From contig JASISA010000007.1 of NCBI GenBank assembly GCA_031771865.1, forward strand, positions 1,094,850 through 1,158,849: a stretch of 64,000 nt of DNA. Direction: 5' to 3'. The notes below the pieces were generated by a model, which was given only the letters and a program-made list of their open reading frames with translations, ran no database searches and was not told the DNA's origin. Below, piece after piece: positions 30,881-42,483 of the stretch. Source of the DNA: Nothophaeocryptopus gaeumannii. Its lineage: Eukaryota > Ascomycota > Dothideomycetes > Mycosphaerellales > Mycosphaerellaceae. Within the stretch, counting starts at the first letter, position 1. Each line of letters starts with the position of its first letter. The translations under genes and the position numbers were made by a program.

Positions 30881-33800
30881 CTACTTCGCCGGGGTGTCCG
30901 GCACACCCCAAACACTTTTTTCCTTTGCACCTGCTTGTTTCTGTTCCTGCCGAAAAAGATCATGCAGCTCCAAATTCGACACCGTCTTCTCCACGGGTAG
31001 TGGACCTGCCCACATCTGCTGCGCTCCATTGGCTGGCGCGCCGGGTGCTGTCGCGAACGGTATAGGTCCAGTGCTGCTGAAAACGGGCAGCTCACCTGGT
31101 TTCGCAGCTCCGGGAGTCCAGGGAGGAATCACAACAGCGGACTGACTACCCTGGCTGGGAATGCGAGCGGCATGTTCTTTCTGCCACAAGGCCGTTCGTG
31201 GAGACAAGGGCGCCTCTTCCTTGATGAGCTGTTGCTCCTCCTTCGACCACAGTGAGCTGTCGCTCGATTTTCGATCCAAGGCAGGCATGGTTTCCAACGG
31301 CTCGTTCACCGAAGCCTCTGTGGACTCAGTTGGTGTCAAAATCGGTGGCGACAGGCCGCCCACGTTGTTCGCGTATTCGGGAAAATCCAGTTGATCTGCC
31401 GGCACGCTAAATGCTGCGGGGACTTCAATGGGTGTAGCACTGCGAGAGATGGAACGTGATAGCTCGTCTGTGGTCATGGCGACACCAATATCAGCCCCAT
31501 GCGGATCCATCTGGATGGAGGGTACTCTAGAAATGCCCCATTCGCTGCCTGACACCAGAGACTCGACATTCTCTTTAGCCGGACCCGCTTTGTGAGATCT
31601 CGTCGGCACACATGTAGGGACGCGCGAGGCAGCGTCGAAGACTCCTGATGAAGGCATTTCGCGGTAGCCTTCCTGCTGAGGCGCTACTTGCTGTACGATA
31701 GATTGAGGCACTGGCACTGGAACAGGTGCCGCGTTAGCTGCTGGCTGCACTGCAGACTTTGGTGCTCCAGTAGTTGCTGCTTGTTGCTGCGCAGACTTCT
31801 TTGCTGCAGCATTGATCCGCCTCGTTTCGACGCCTTTCAATGCACGAGCTCTGCGATCCGCATCGAGTTTCTCCTTCTGCTTGCGATCATGCTCCTCCTT
31901 GGTCCCAGTGACTTTAATTGTGATTTTCTTCATGCCTGACGTTATACTGTCCACATCAGCTGGTTTGCCGGGCTCCTTGACAGCACCATCAATTGACACT
32001 GGAGGCGCTGCAGCCTTTGTGACGGGCGATCCTGGAGCGCTACTAAATGAAGCAGGCTTGCGTGGCTTAGATGGCGCACGGATCTTCTTGTTCGCCAATT
32101 GGGTATTCGAGGCCGGAACTGGCGGCGGCTTCATGTTGGCGCTCGTGATAACTGGCTTTGATGCGCCAGCGGGAACAGAGGGCACAGCAGGCGCGTCTTT
32201 ATCAAGAAGACTGTTCGATACAGCAAGAGCGCTACCGGCACTCAATCGCCTGCTCGCCCTCCTCTGCTGATTTGGTGCAGTTTGTTCGGATGGCAGCACA
32301 TCGATAGTCTCACGCCTACTGGCCCTGCTCTCGGCGCGACTTGCAGAGCGGCTTGCTGTCTCGTCACTGTGCGTGCTTTCGGCGTATGCCGGAGCCTTGG
32401 CCCTGCGATCACGGAGCCGTCTAGTGCCCTCTATGGGTGGTGCCGGAGCAGCAGGTTGGCGTTCTTTCTTGGGCCCTGCCAGCTCTTCAGCGGTATGGCT
32501 TTTCGTCTGTCGGTCGAGAGGGATCAGGAGCTTGGACAGCTCCTGTGTTGACACGACCCAGTCCACTTCAGGGGCCGGGGGTGTTGGCGGCCTCTCCGCT
32601 CGTGGCAACTCTCGCATCGTACCAGAAATCGATCGCGCAAATTTGTTCGGATCCACTACCTTGTAAGCGAACGATTCGGTAGGTGTTGCATAAGTTGGCT
32701 GTGGTCCTGTGCGTCCCTTCTTGGCTTGTGGTGGTGGCGGTGGGTTTATCTTGTGCTCTAGTGCAGTCAAATTTGCTGCCGACCACCACTCCGTATCATA
32801 ATGAGCAGCATCCGATGAGCCATTGATTGACAAGCCGCCCATGTGTTGGCTGATGTCCATCAGTGACTCAGCGCCTTTGGTTTGAGGTGTCACTGGCGCA
32901 GCGCATAGGCCCGACAGATGACTGAGCACACCGCTACAGAGCGCGCGATCACTGTAGCCGCCTTCCAGCACGCTTATAACACGTCCGTCGCAGCTTTCAA
33001 TCTCTTGTGCCAATTTGACCACATCCTGAGTGAAACGAGCGTAGAACTCCGTGGGGACGTTGACCTTGTGCCGTTGCATGCCTTCTCCTTCCCACTCGCT
33101 AGCATCGAATCCAGCTGAAATGAAGATGGCCGTCTTTGGGCTTACTTTGCCCTCTCGTTTGACGCGATCCGCAGTGAGCTCTAGGAAACGCTTGGCTTTA
33201 TCAAGTAGGACTCGGTATCGCTCCTCGTATAATCGCCAAAATTCTTCAATCGTCCTCCACCTCTGCAGGTGCACGTTCCAGATAGACTGTCCGTGAGCAT
33301 CCTCGATGCATAGACTTGCTGCCTGTACTTTCTCATCGTCACCCATCTCACATGGGTAGCTGTTGATATCGTGAAGACTGTAGTACCCAATGTCCGGGTT
33401 CAGCTTCAGCTTGCTGTTATGCTTGGCGTTCAGTCGCTTCTCGTTGTTCTGGCTGTTGCGCGCCCAGGTGATCGCTTGACTGCCGTCACCATGATGTAGA
33501 TCAAAGTCAAAAATGGCAGCATGAGTAAGGCCATACGTCTGCGCAGCATATTCGATGCCAACATGTACGTTGTTGAGCCAGCAGAATCCGCTTGGGTGAT
33601 CAGCCGAACAGTGGTGGCCAGGTGGACGGACTGCCACAAAAGCGCGTTTTGTACTTGAAGCAGGCGTGAAAGTGGTATCAATCGCATCAGCCACACCACC
33701 GAGTGCTCCTTGAAAGGCAGCAAGAGATTCGGGGGCCAAATATAAATCACCCGGGTGCAGCGTTTCTTTCTCTGGTTCTCCAGGCACCTGAGTCCGGCTG

Positions 33801-34702
33801 AGCTCCTGCACTCCATTCGCCAGCCTTTCTCCAGCGGTATGACACAAGCCTTGCAGTTCCGTCATCCATGCTGTACCGTGCACATTCGTCACGAAAGAGG
33901 AAGTGATGTCCATCGATCGACCCGAGCGACGGATCTTGAAAGGAGGCTGCGCGATGGGAATCTTGTTCGGGTGAGGAGCATGTCTAGCACCTGCGTGATG
34001 TTCACCAAGCCGCACGTAGGCAGTCGATGCGCCGAGCACACTCGCATGTATACGCTCGGGCCTCTCGACGATCATCGACAGCTGGGATTTGGTAGTCTTC
34101 AGCCTTGACCACCGATGGCCATAGCACGCATCGTGCAGTATGACGACCGTCTCCGCTTCTGAAGTGGACTCGCTATGCCCAAGAAGCTCTCGAGTAAAGT
34201 GCGCAGTTGCTATCTGGGCAGCCGTCAAAGGTATGGGCTCCTCGATAGCCTCCATGGTCGAATGCGCCTGCCTCAGTCCTGATATCAAATTAGATATGGA
34301 TCGCTTGGGTGTGGGCCTTTGCTCTTGCTCTTCAGGCGTGCCTGCGCCACCCATCGAAGTTCGCGACGACATTCGTTCCACTCTGGGTGAAGACGGAGGG
34401 CGATTTAAGCTCATGGAGCTTGAAGCGCGACGCAGGGGTTGCGAAGGCAGTTTGGGCGAGTTGGCATTTGGTCTGGGGGAAGCGGCGACTTGGGACGGAC
34501 GCCGCGACTGCGAAGTCTTGGAGTTGGGAGTCACTGGCGTCGACAGCGGGCTGAGAGCGTCGGATGCTGTTTGTGTGTTGTGATGCGGTTGGCGGAGTGT
34601 TTGCGACAAGTCGGCGGTGTCGATGCGCATTCCCATTCCCCGCGCCGGCGAAGCGTATGGAGGAGGGCGTTGGCCAGTATCGGTGGATGCTGAAGAGTCC
34701 AT
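30881..34702 (-). CDS. HOS3: Histone deacetylase, HOS3/HosB class
   Basis: This zinc-dependent class II-type deacetylase, acting on histones and possibly other substrates, has 1273 residues in one exon. Residues 1-180 are disordered and Ser/Pro-rich. The catalytic domain spans about 185-620. Active-site marks are RPPGHHCSADHPSGFCWLNN (from residue 359), DFDLHHGDGSQ (399-409), SAGFDASEWEGEG and LEGGYS. The long insert WARNSQNNEKRLNAKHN after the metal site is typical of HOS3. The C-terminal half (about 650-1273) is low-complexity Ala/Pro/Ser/Lys and includes a charged helix (KEEHDRKQKEKLDADRRARA). Fungal HOS3 proteins have similar long tails. It is convergent with LEU1. Confidence 0.95.
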   Translation of the reverse strand: MDSSASTDTGQRPPPYASPARGMGMRIDTADLSQTLRQPHHNTQTASDALSPLSTPVTPNSKTSQSRRPSQVAASPRPNANSPKLPSQPLRRASSSMSLNRPPSSPRVERMSSRTSMGGAGTPEEQEQRPTPKRSISNLISGLRQAHSTMEAIEEPIPLTAAQIATAHFTRELLGHSESTSEAETVVILHDACYGHRWSRLKTTKSQLSMIVERPERIHASVLGASTAYVRLGEHHAGARHAPHPNKIPIAQPPFKIRRSGRSMDITSSFVTNVHGTAWMTELQGLCHTAGERLANGVQELSRTQVPGEPEKETLHPGDLYLAPESLAAFQGALGGVADAIDTTFTPASSTKRAFVAVRPPGHHCSADHPSGFCWLNNVHVGIEYAAQTYGLTHAAIFDFDLHHGDGSQAITWARNSQNNEKRLNAKHNSKLKLNPDIGYYSLHDINSYPCEMGDDEKVQAASLCIEDAHGQSIWNVHLQRWRTIEEFWRLYEERYRVLLDKAKRFLELTADRVKREGKVSPKTAIFISAGFDASEWEGEGMQRHKVNVPTEFYARFTQDVVKLAQEIESCDGRVISVLEGGYSDRALCSGVLSHLSGLCAAPVTPQTKGAESLMDISQHMGGLSINGSSDAAHYDTEWWSAANLTALEHKINPPPPPQAKKGRTGPQPTYATPTESFAYKVVDPNKFARSISGTMRELPRAERPPTPPAPEVDWVVSTQELSKLLIPLDRQTKSHTAEELAGPKKERQPAAPAPPIEGTRRLRDRRAKAPAYAESTHSDETASRSASRAESRASRRETIDVLPSEQTAPNQQRRASRRLSAGSALAVSNSLLDKDAPAVPSVPAGASKPVITSANMKPPPVPASNTQLANKKIRAPSKPRKPASFSSAPGSPVTKAAAPPVSIDGAVKEPGKPADVDSITSGMKKITIKVTGTKEEHDRKQKEKLDADRRARALKGVETRRINAAAKKSAQQQAATTGAPKSAVQPAANAAPVPVPVPQSIVQQVAPQQEGYREMPSSGVFDAASRVPTCVPTRSHKAGPAKENVESLVSGSEWGISRVPSIQMDPHGADIGVAMTTDELSRSISRSATPIEVPAAFSVPADQLDFPEYANNVGGLSPPILTPTESTEASVNEPLETMPALDRKSSDSSLWSKEEQQLIKEEAPLSPRTALWQKEHAARIPSQGSQSAVVIPPWTPGAAKPGELPVFSSTGPIPFATAPGAPANGAQQMWAGPLPVEKTVSNLELHDLFRQEQKQAGAKEKSVWGVPDTPAK

Positions 34703-34912
34703 GGCGAGTGTATGTGAAGGTGCCTTGCGACACGATCACGCGGAGAGGTGTTTCTGCTTTGTTGATTGGAGTGAATCTCATGCGAAGTTGACCCCTGTCC
34801 TGCCCAAAATATCCCAAGCGTCGATCGACTCCCGACACCCACGCGTGGTGACGCGAAAACCTTGTCTCCCTCTGTGTCTTGCCTCAGGCCCAGGCCCACG
34901 ATGTCAACCACT

Positions 34913-35254
34913 TCATGCACCTCTCGAGAACAAGTGTCGAAATCGCGACCGCATGCGTTCCAAGGCACTCGGTGTTGGTGACTTCTGGCTCCAGACGCGC
35001 GATGTGTTCGACACGGCCAGCGCGTCTAACTCCGACTCTTGCTCTCCGCCCGGCGCAAAAGACGGCCGGGACGGTGCCAGTGGTGGTGGGGGTGGTGGTG
35101 GTGGTCTGATCGAAGGAGCGGCAGCGCGCTGAGTGTCGAAGTACACCGACCGGCGCTCTCGTCGTGCATCGAATCCGCGAGCTGCTGGAGGATAGGTGTT
35201 CATGGATGCGAGTGTTGGCGCGAAGGCAATCGCTGTGCTGACAGCTGTGATCAT
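34913..35254 (-). CDS. Small Pro-rich hypothetical protein
   Basis: This 113-residue frame on the same strand upstream of HOS3 begins with a short hydrophobic stretch and contains a PPPPPPPP run and a basic C-terminus (ALERMRSRFRHLFSRG). No family is recognised. Support is weak: ordered composition and a plausible helix at the end, but another frame overlaps on the same strand. It could also be the HOS3 5' leader. Confidence 0.35.
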   Translation of the reverse strand: MITAVSTAIAFAPTLASMNTYPPAARGFDARRERRSVYFDTQRAAAPSIRPPPPPPPPLAPSRPSFAPGGEQESELDALAVSNTSRVWSQKSPTPSALERMRSRFRHLFSRGA

Positions 35255-36411
35255 TGTCTCTTGGTCTATTTATCTCTACCAATCTTGACTCAAGAACCCT
35301 ACCAATACAGGCCTGTCGCTTGACTCGCTTTCATATCATGTCGGATGCAATATCTGAACCTTGCAAGGCCGGGTCTACCACATATTGAATCTTCTGGTTC
35401 CGCCCCTGAATACCGAGACCATAACGTGAGCAGCGAGCTGGTCCTCTTCTTCACGTCATCGAACCAGACATCGCAACCACATCAATACAAGAGACTTCGC
35501 TTACGCTACAGACGGACCACGAAATCAATTGGATTAATGCGGCCCGTAGGAAGGGCCCGACCACCACGACGCCTCTGCTGCCCACATTGGGAGAGGACGC
35601 CGTGATCGACATCCCAAAGACTTGGACTTCCCCGTCATGAACTGCCCTTAGCTCGACGTTTGCTGTTCCTTCATGTTTTAGCACCCACAATTCGGGTCCG
35701 TCAGCTGTCCTAACCACACTTCTTCACTCGACGACGCGTGCGATGCCCCTGAACGCGTTACCGCCACGAGCGTTCCCGGTATCGGTGTCGGTGTACGGGC
35801 CTCTTTGCAAGAATGATATCACCCCCGAGTCGACCTAGCATGACAAGACAGCCCAATGCCAGACATGAGCGCCTTAGACGGCTGTCAGAACCAACTCACG
35901 CCGAACGCTCTTGTCGTCTCAGACAACAGTTCAGCAGGCGTTTTTAGAAAACCTTGGTCGAGCACAATGAACATACGCGTCGTGCTCGGCCATTTCGCCA
36001 AACCGAAAGCTACGAGACGTAAGGCTGGATACTGGTCTTGCAACCACGTGGCTTCTCTACACATTCCGAGACATGCAGTTGATTTTACAAACGCCCGAAC
36101 GATTACCGTTGAATGCAGTCACAGTGTCGAACGAATAACGACATGAATTGTCCAAAAGCAACTTCATCGCTCGAATAACGACATGTACTGCCAATGTGAG
36201 TTCGGCCTTGCATTGACATTCCACAGGAGGATACACCATGCATTTTCGCTTATTGAAAGACTGGAGCGAATGGAGGTATTCGGTCCTCGATTCTATTGAA
36301 TAATACTTCGCCTTGAGCTTCGCACCCGGGCTTGGAGCTCCACCAGAGCCGAGGCTGGCATTGCTGATAGCTCAGGGGAATTGCGTTTAGTAGATCCACC
36401 TGCATCTAGTC
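35255..36411. other. Intergenic, nothing recognised
   Basis: About 1.1 kb with no supported gene, RNA or repeat. It contains the word cgaataacgacatg twice (about 36132 and 36174), a short direct repeat. Confidence 0.45.
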
Positions 36412-38678
36412 TTGTTGCTTCGCCAAATTTGCCGTCATGTCACAACGGGTCCTGACGAGAGATGGCGACGTTCATCTCGAGACGCTGATTGTGGTCCAGG
36501 AGCTTCGCAAGCCATCGCAATACAGGCAACTAAAGACAATAGTCTGGTCATCGAGCTGTCATTGGGTCCAAACCAAGGTGCTGGTGTTCCCACGCCCGTC
36601 AATACTGACGGACTTCAATGGGACGTTCAGCCCTTCAATGTCACCGTACCTATCGTAAACCGCATCGACGGTATCTTGCCTGGTTGGGGCACAGAACCTT
36701 TCGTCTCGGCGGCCACGGGCCTGGTGAAGAGCATAGCTAACATCAGCTCAGTCATCACTAACACCTTGGATCCTGCTCCCCTCCAGGACATCACGACGCG
36801 GGCAAGCTCCAGTGGCCATCTGGACATATTATTCCCTTCGAGTGCTACAGGGGAGCACTTCGCTGTCTTCCCCTATTATATGGTCCACACCCAGTACTGA
36901 GAGCAGCAAACTCCAGAGCTAGTCACTTCGGGCGAAGGTGTCACTCAGTCGCCTGTGATCTCTTATGTCCAGAATGGCTCATTGGTTATTGATCACCTTC
37001 CTGCTAGAGGTGCCCAAGAAGTCGCTAATTTTTGAGAAGAGGATCTGCTCAATGCCGGCGAAACCAAGCAGCTGCTGCTGAAGGAAGTCGGAGGGTATGT
37101 TTGGGAGGACAGCCAATAATTCCCATTCAACAGAGCTACTATAGGACTTGAAGCGATCCATCACCGGTGGAGTCAACGCTTTCGTGCTTCACAACATGCC
37201 TTTCAGCGGGTACTACCCGAACACCAACTGGCCTACCTACCACTACCTTCACCTATCTGTTCTTGGAGATGCACAATCGACATCAGCCTGCTTGGGACTA
37301 CTATCGAGAGTTTATGGACTACACTGGGAGAGTCCAGCAGGTGATGCAGTCGGGTGTGGCCAAGGTGGACCTTGCATTCTGGTAGAAGAGTACCGACTAC
37401 GAAGCTGTGACGAGACAGTACTGGCCCGCTGATCTTGAAGAGGCAGGCTATACGTATGAATATCTGTCGCCCGATGACATCTCTCTGTCTCAGGCATACG
37501 TCAAAAATAGAGTGCTCGCTCCGACACAGCAGGGCTCCAAGGCTCTGATTATCAGAGACAATGACACTCTCACTTCCTCTGGTGTCGCCAAGCGGTCTCA
37601 GTGGGCACAGCAGGGCCTTTCGATCATCTTCTCTGGAGGTTGGCCATCGAAGGTCTCTGGCACTGTTCCTCAATCTGAACGCCAAGCAATCAATGAGACA
37701 TTGGCAGGCCTTACAGACCTTCCGCACGTCCACTTGGTGCCTTTCGAGAACCTTGCCAGCTCGCTCGCGTCTCTCGATATCTCACCACGACTAAGCATCC
37801 CCGTATCTAGCCGCCCCATTTGCTACAGTCGATGGCGCGAGAGCCAGTCTGAGGATGTCGTGTACGTCTACAGCGATGCAACTGGGGTTCTACCTGGCTC
37901 CGGCGCTGCGAACAAGACCATTACCTTCTCTGCGACTGGAATGCCGTACTGTTACGATGCTTGGACTGGCACCCAAACGCTGCTCGAATCGTTTGCGCAA
38001 AGTGGGAGTACGACGCAGATCTCGCTGAGCCTTGCAGGAAATCAGACGACCATCATCGCTTTCCGCAAGAAGGAGTGCGTAAATTCACTCAGTCATCATC
38101 ATCAGCGCACAACGAGCGCTGTTACAACTCCACTTCCGGACCCGATTACCTTGTCAAACTGGACGCTTACCGTCGAATCCTGGACTCCCGGCGAGACCTA
38201 CGACATCAAAACAACAGTAAAGACCAACAATACAAACACCATCAATGCACTTCCCCCCTGGAACAAATCAACGGTCGCCAATCTAACGTAGGTCGCCGGC
38301 CGAGGGTACTACCACTCCGAATCCGCCTGGCCATCATCTTCCCCCTTCTCATCTCATACTAACGGTGCTATCATCACCCTAAGCCCCATCATCCACACAG
38401 CAGTCCTCTACAGCAACGGAAAGAAAACGCCGCCGTTGGACATCACGTCGCCAATAGCTGATATATCGGAGTTTCTTGAGAACGGCCGGAATGAAGTTGA
38501 TGTCGTGGTGAGTACGCCGTTGGGAAATGCTCTGATTCCGGCTGGAGAGCATTTGAGGACTGCTGGTGCACCTTTTAATAATGCTTTTACGGAGAATTTT
38601 GGAGAGACTTCTCTGATTAGGGAGAGGGAGTATGGATTAATTGGAGAGGTGAAAGACAGGCGTACTACCAATAGTTAG
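36412..38678 (+). pseudogene. Decayed secreted glycoside hydrolase, GH106/rhamnosidase-like
   Basis: Fragments in consistent order match large fungal secreted proteins related to GH106 alpha-L-rhamnosidases. They are an N-terminal part (36460-36897), FVLHNMPFSG (about 37185), and a block ending WPADLEEAGYTYEYLSPDDI (about 37430-37490). The C-terminal beta-sandwich follows (GRGYYHSESAWP, then DITSPIADISEFLENGRNE at about 38440-38500, and YGLIGEVK). Stops interrupt it: TGA at about 36898 and 37034, and TAG at 37382-37384 where TGG-TAG-AAG suggests an old CAG. There is also a frameshift near 37230 and another near 38080. The family call is by pattern memory and the subfamily may be wrong; the decay is directly visible. 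Confidence 0.6.
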
Positions 38679-38774
38679 CTAGAGAGGAAGATATCGACAG
38701 GACCCATCCCTAATCAGCTTCGCCACCAGGTCATTCGAGAGTTTCCTCAGTCTTCCCTCTCCTACGGCCATCCA

Positions 38775-41686
38775 CTATGACTCAGGAATCGCCCAGCCCA
38801 CAAGCGCCAACAACTCAATCCCCGCCAACCCATAATTCGCCGCATTATTCGTACTCAACCACCCCGCCTCATCCACCTCCTTCAGCACTCTGCTCCCTCC
38901 CACTCTCGTCGTATTCCACAACGCAGTCGCATCATTAAACCCATTATCCCCATTCGAGTGAAACTCCTCCCACGCCCTAGCCGCCAACGTAGCGTTCCCC
39001 GTTCGATTCGCAGCCCACGCGAGCAGCCTTGAGGTCCCCTGCGCGAGAGCGTGATCGGACCACGAAGCACCGTAGCGGGCGATTTGTTCAGAAGAAGAAG
39101 CGAAATAGTAGTAGCAGTAATCGAGAAAGGCTTGTTCGAAACCGGAGGGGAGGTCGTCCGTATGCTGGATGAGTTCGTCAATGACTTCGAGCAAGCCGAA
39201 GACGGCTGAGAGGTGGGTGATGAAGATATAGCCTTCATTGTTCGGGTCCGCGGGAAGTGGATAGAGGGAACCATTGTATGGACTCAGTAACGCTGAGCCT
39301 GTGATGAAGCCATTCTTCAAGTTCGTGATCCCGATGAGGGTATTGTTGAGTTTGGATTTTGCTTCCTGCCAGCGGGGACCGCGGCGTTCCCATTCTAAGA
39401 GCCAGGAGGCGGAGAGGGAACTCCAGTCTGTGCCTAAAGATATTGCGCCGACGGTTTTGTTAGGTGTCTGTACCCAGGCGTCGGTACGGACTTTGCGATT
39501 AGGGTCGAGGTAAAGAAATGTCTTGTCGATGTCAAGGGTTTCTTCGATTAGTTCGCCGATGCGTTCGTCGCCTCCGGAGATGTAGTAGAACACTTTTCGA
39601 TATTGTGGTTGCGAGATTCGGGCTTGCTTGCCACTGTCTCCCCTGGGTATTGTCAGTCCAAGTCATTGCACCAAACACGGCAGAGCAATGACTGACCAAT
39701 GCTGCACGCCATGACGAGTGCCTAGGCCCTTGAATGGACCAAGATGATACACGTCCGTCTCACTGTTAGCCCGAGTCAATGCCTCTGCAAAGCGATAGAC
39801 ATCGGCTCTTCCGGTGCGAAGGAAAAGATTCCAGAAGAAGAGATCTGGAGACAGCTCAGAATTATCCCAAGCATACCCTCCCACATCATATCGCCAAGTG
39901 TGCCTGTCGATATCGTACGTATGCATAACGTCCTAAGATTAAAATATCAGCATCTGCAGTGACAAATTGACCTTTATGCATCGCGCAGACTAACCCCATA
40001 ATCAAAAAAACCGTACCATCGCCGCTGTTCAATCTCCTTCTGATAGATATTGGCAAGGAAGTCAAGATGGCTCTCAATCGTCAAAGCTGGCTGACTCGAA
40101 TTCTCAGGTGGAGCCCAGTACGTTCCAAGCGCTTTGGTACTTCGAATATGCGTTGAGTCTGCAAACAAAGCAGGTGGCTCATTGGTGTGGTTCGCCAGTG
40201 TAGCCAATGTGTCGCTCGAAGGCGTACTTTCGAAAGCGTAGAGATAGACCTCGTTGGTCCTGGCAATCCCGTACGCGGTGTCAAATCCAGGCTCCCAATC
40301 CTCGTACGTAACAGTTAGTGCGTCGATTTGCTCTTCATAAGTCTCAAAATTGGTGTCGTTGTGATAAGGTCGGAGGTCTAGAGGCTCTCCAGCTGCTGGG
40401 CTGTAGATCCACACTGTAAGCTGTCCCACGTCAGAAGAAGCATTGCGAATCTCCAGTCCGGTGGGATAGCGCTTCCAGAAGTCGCGAAGTCCGATGGCGA
40501 TACCGCCCTTGGTCGCCCCTCCGAGGTATGCGAGACCTTCTGAACGGGTAGCTCATGGTATCTTGACCTGTTCAAATCGTCAGTCGTGCGCATCTGAGTA
40601 TCCAAACTTGACAATACCCACCCAGCTTTGTCCTTGCTGCGTTCGCTTCTTGACAAGAAAGCCATCTGGTGATGCCTGGACTAAGCTGTAGTCGCCAAAC
40701 GCTGGTACCCACTGCAGAGTCGTAGTGATCAGGTTGTCCCAGGTCCCAAGATCGGGCGTAACTCTGCCTTCAGTCTGAGCTTCGGAGACATTGGTACCAG
40801 GATCGACTCGCAAGCCGGTGATGCCGCGTACTGCCTCGTTCAAGAAGCCTCCATTCTCGCCCGCGAGCCTGATATGGCGGTTGTATAGCTCCTCATCAGC
40901 AAGAGGCACATCGAAGCGCACGCCGACACCCGTGATGAAATCCGATGCTGCTTTGCCATCGTAGATGAGGGTGTGGACGATGCGGATTGCATCCGAGTTT
41001 GCGTACAAATAAATCCGAACGATGAAGGGTAGCCAGTCAATGTGCGTTCCTGCCGTAACACGATGTTGACCTCTTGCGGTGATGAGAGTCCGGACTGGGC
41101 CATAGCCACTGACTGTGACATTGTCGATATTACTTTGCAAGTCATAGTAGTCAATGGAAGACTGGGCTTCCGCATCTTCCGCAACTCCAGATTGCGAATG
41201 GAGCACCAGTCTACCGTTGCGAGCAACAGTCTTTTTCCCGCATTGGATGCTGTCAATGAGATGGTTGCCAGATCTGGGGAAGACGACCGAGACTTTCCCG
41301 GTGTTGACTTGTACAGTACCATTACTCGATTCGGTCACGACCAGACCTGTGAAATTGCTATTGCTTGAAGTGGCCGAAATCGCAGCAACAATATAGTTGT
41401 CGCTTATGCGCTCGGTTGCTGGGATCGCGTGGGCTGTCCACTTCAAAGACCCGTCAGACCAGTATGCCGTAGCCCAGGACTGCGAATTGTCCACATTCGA
41501 GATTTTGAATTCGGTGCTGTTCCAAAAGTGCTGTCCACGAAGCCAAGGTACTCCGAAAGTCGTCCCGGATGTGTAGCTCGGGGTCTCACCAATCCATCGG
41601 ACCTCGACTGAGTTATTAGAAGCGGCCTGCACACTAGCGATTGGTAGGATCAGAGTCAGCAGAGCCAAACGCGACATGTATGCCAT
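38775..41686 (-). pseudogene. YetA-like/polysaccharide-lyase-like secreted protein, one in-frame TGA
   Basis: This large secreted protein of 913 codons after splicing starts with a signal peptide (MAYMSRLALLTLILPIASVQA). The N-terminal beta-rich part and a C-terminal alpha/alpha-toroid-like part (HTWRYDVGGYAWDNSE, GTRHGVQHWGDSGK) resemble YetA-like proteins and exo-acting lyases for rhamnose-containing polysaccharides. Family assignment is tentative. Introns are 40568-40621, 39933-39994 and 39643-39696; the exons total exactly 2742 nt. One TGA at 40553-40555 interrupts the frame between KIP and ATRSEGL. It could be a real nonsense mutation (CGA to TGA) or a sequence error. It is convergent with the decayed GH106-like gene, 97 bp away. 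Confidence 0.65.
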
Positions 41687-42483
41687 ACTGGAGTGATATA
41701 TAGAGCCGAGAAAGTATAGGAGCAGGAGGGAAAGGGCTCAAACCTTCATACACATACTTAGCCCATCTACGTCGTCTCCATGACATGCCAGGGCGATGTC
41801 GAAGCACGAAGACTTGTCTTCGAGCAGCTAGCCAACGATCTACCATGCATGTCCGGAGGTGTTCCTGCAGTGGGGCCATTGATGGGCCACATCGCTGAAC
41901 AGTCGCTAGGACTGAGGCGAGAAGCAATGCTCTCAGTCAAGTTCATTCTACATAACACTTCCACCTTTTGCTCTGTAGATAGACAAGCTCCTGTATAGGC
42001 CTCCCCCTCTTCTGTCTTTCGCGGTAGAGGCTTGACTACGCATCGAAGCGGGGGTCGAAGGTTGAATCGGTTCCATGAGGATGAACCGGTAACAGATGCG
42101 AGAGTCGGTGGCTGCGGTAGCATTGGGGGTGGATTCGCGGAGCAACCCTGGGTCGCTTGAGTGATTCGCAATCTTCGTGTGCATTGCATCACGAACATCA
42201 CGGCGGAAGAGACGGCGAGACGGGCGAAGTCAAGGCATGCTACAGGGGGTTGCACTTCAGCCTCAGGCAGAAGTTTGGCTTGGCACCACTTCACCCTCCA
42301 CTGGACCTCGTAGCTACGACCTGAATACTCCATCTCCGCCGTATGCACACGTCAAGTGGTTTTTCATTGAGGAAGTATCACCGGTACATCCATCCTCTCT
42401 CACAGGATTATCTCGAAGTCGCAATCGCTGATACGCTCCTACGCTATTCTTCAGAGTTCTCGCCGCATGTTATTCTGCCGCGC
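41687..42483. other. Intergenic, nothing recognised
   Basis: About 800 bp. A 193-codon minus-strand frame (41767-42348) overlaps plus-strand frames and shows no domain. I do not support it. Confidence 0.4.

Noticed and set aside
41767..42348. 193-codon minus-strand ORF
   Set aside because: No domain, mixed composition, and overlapped on both strands by other frames.
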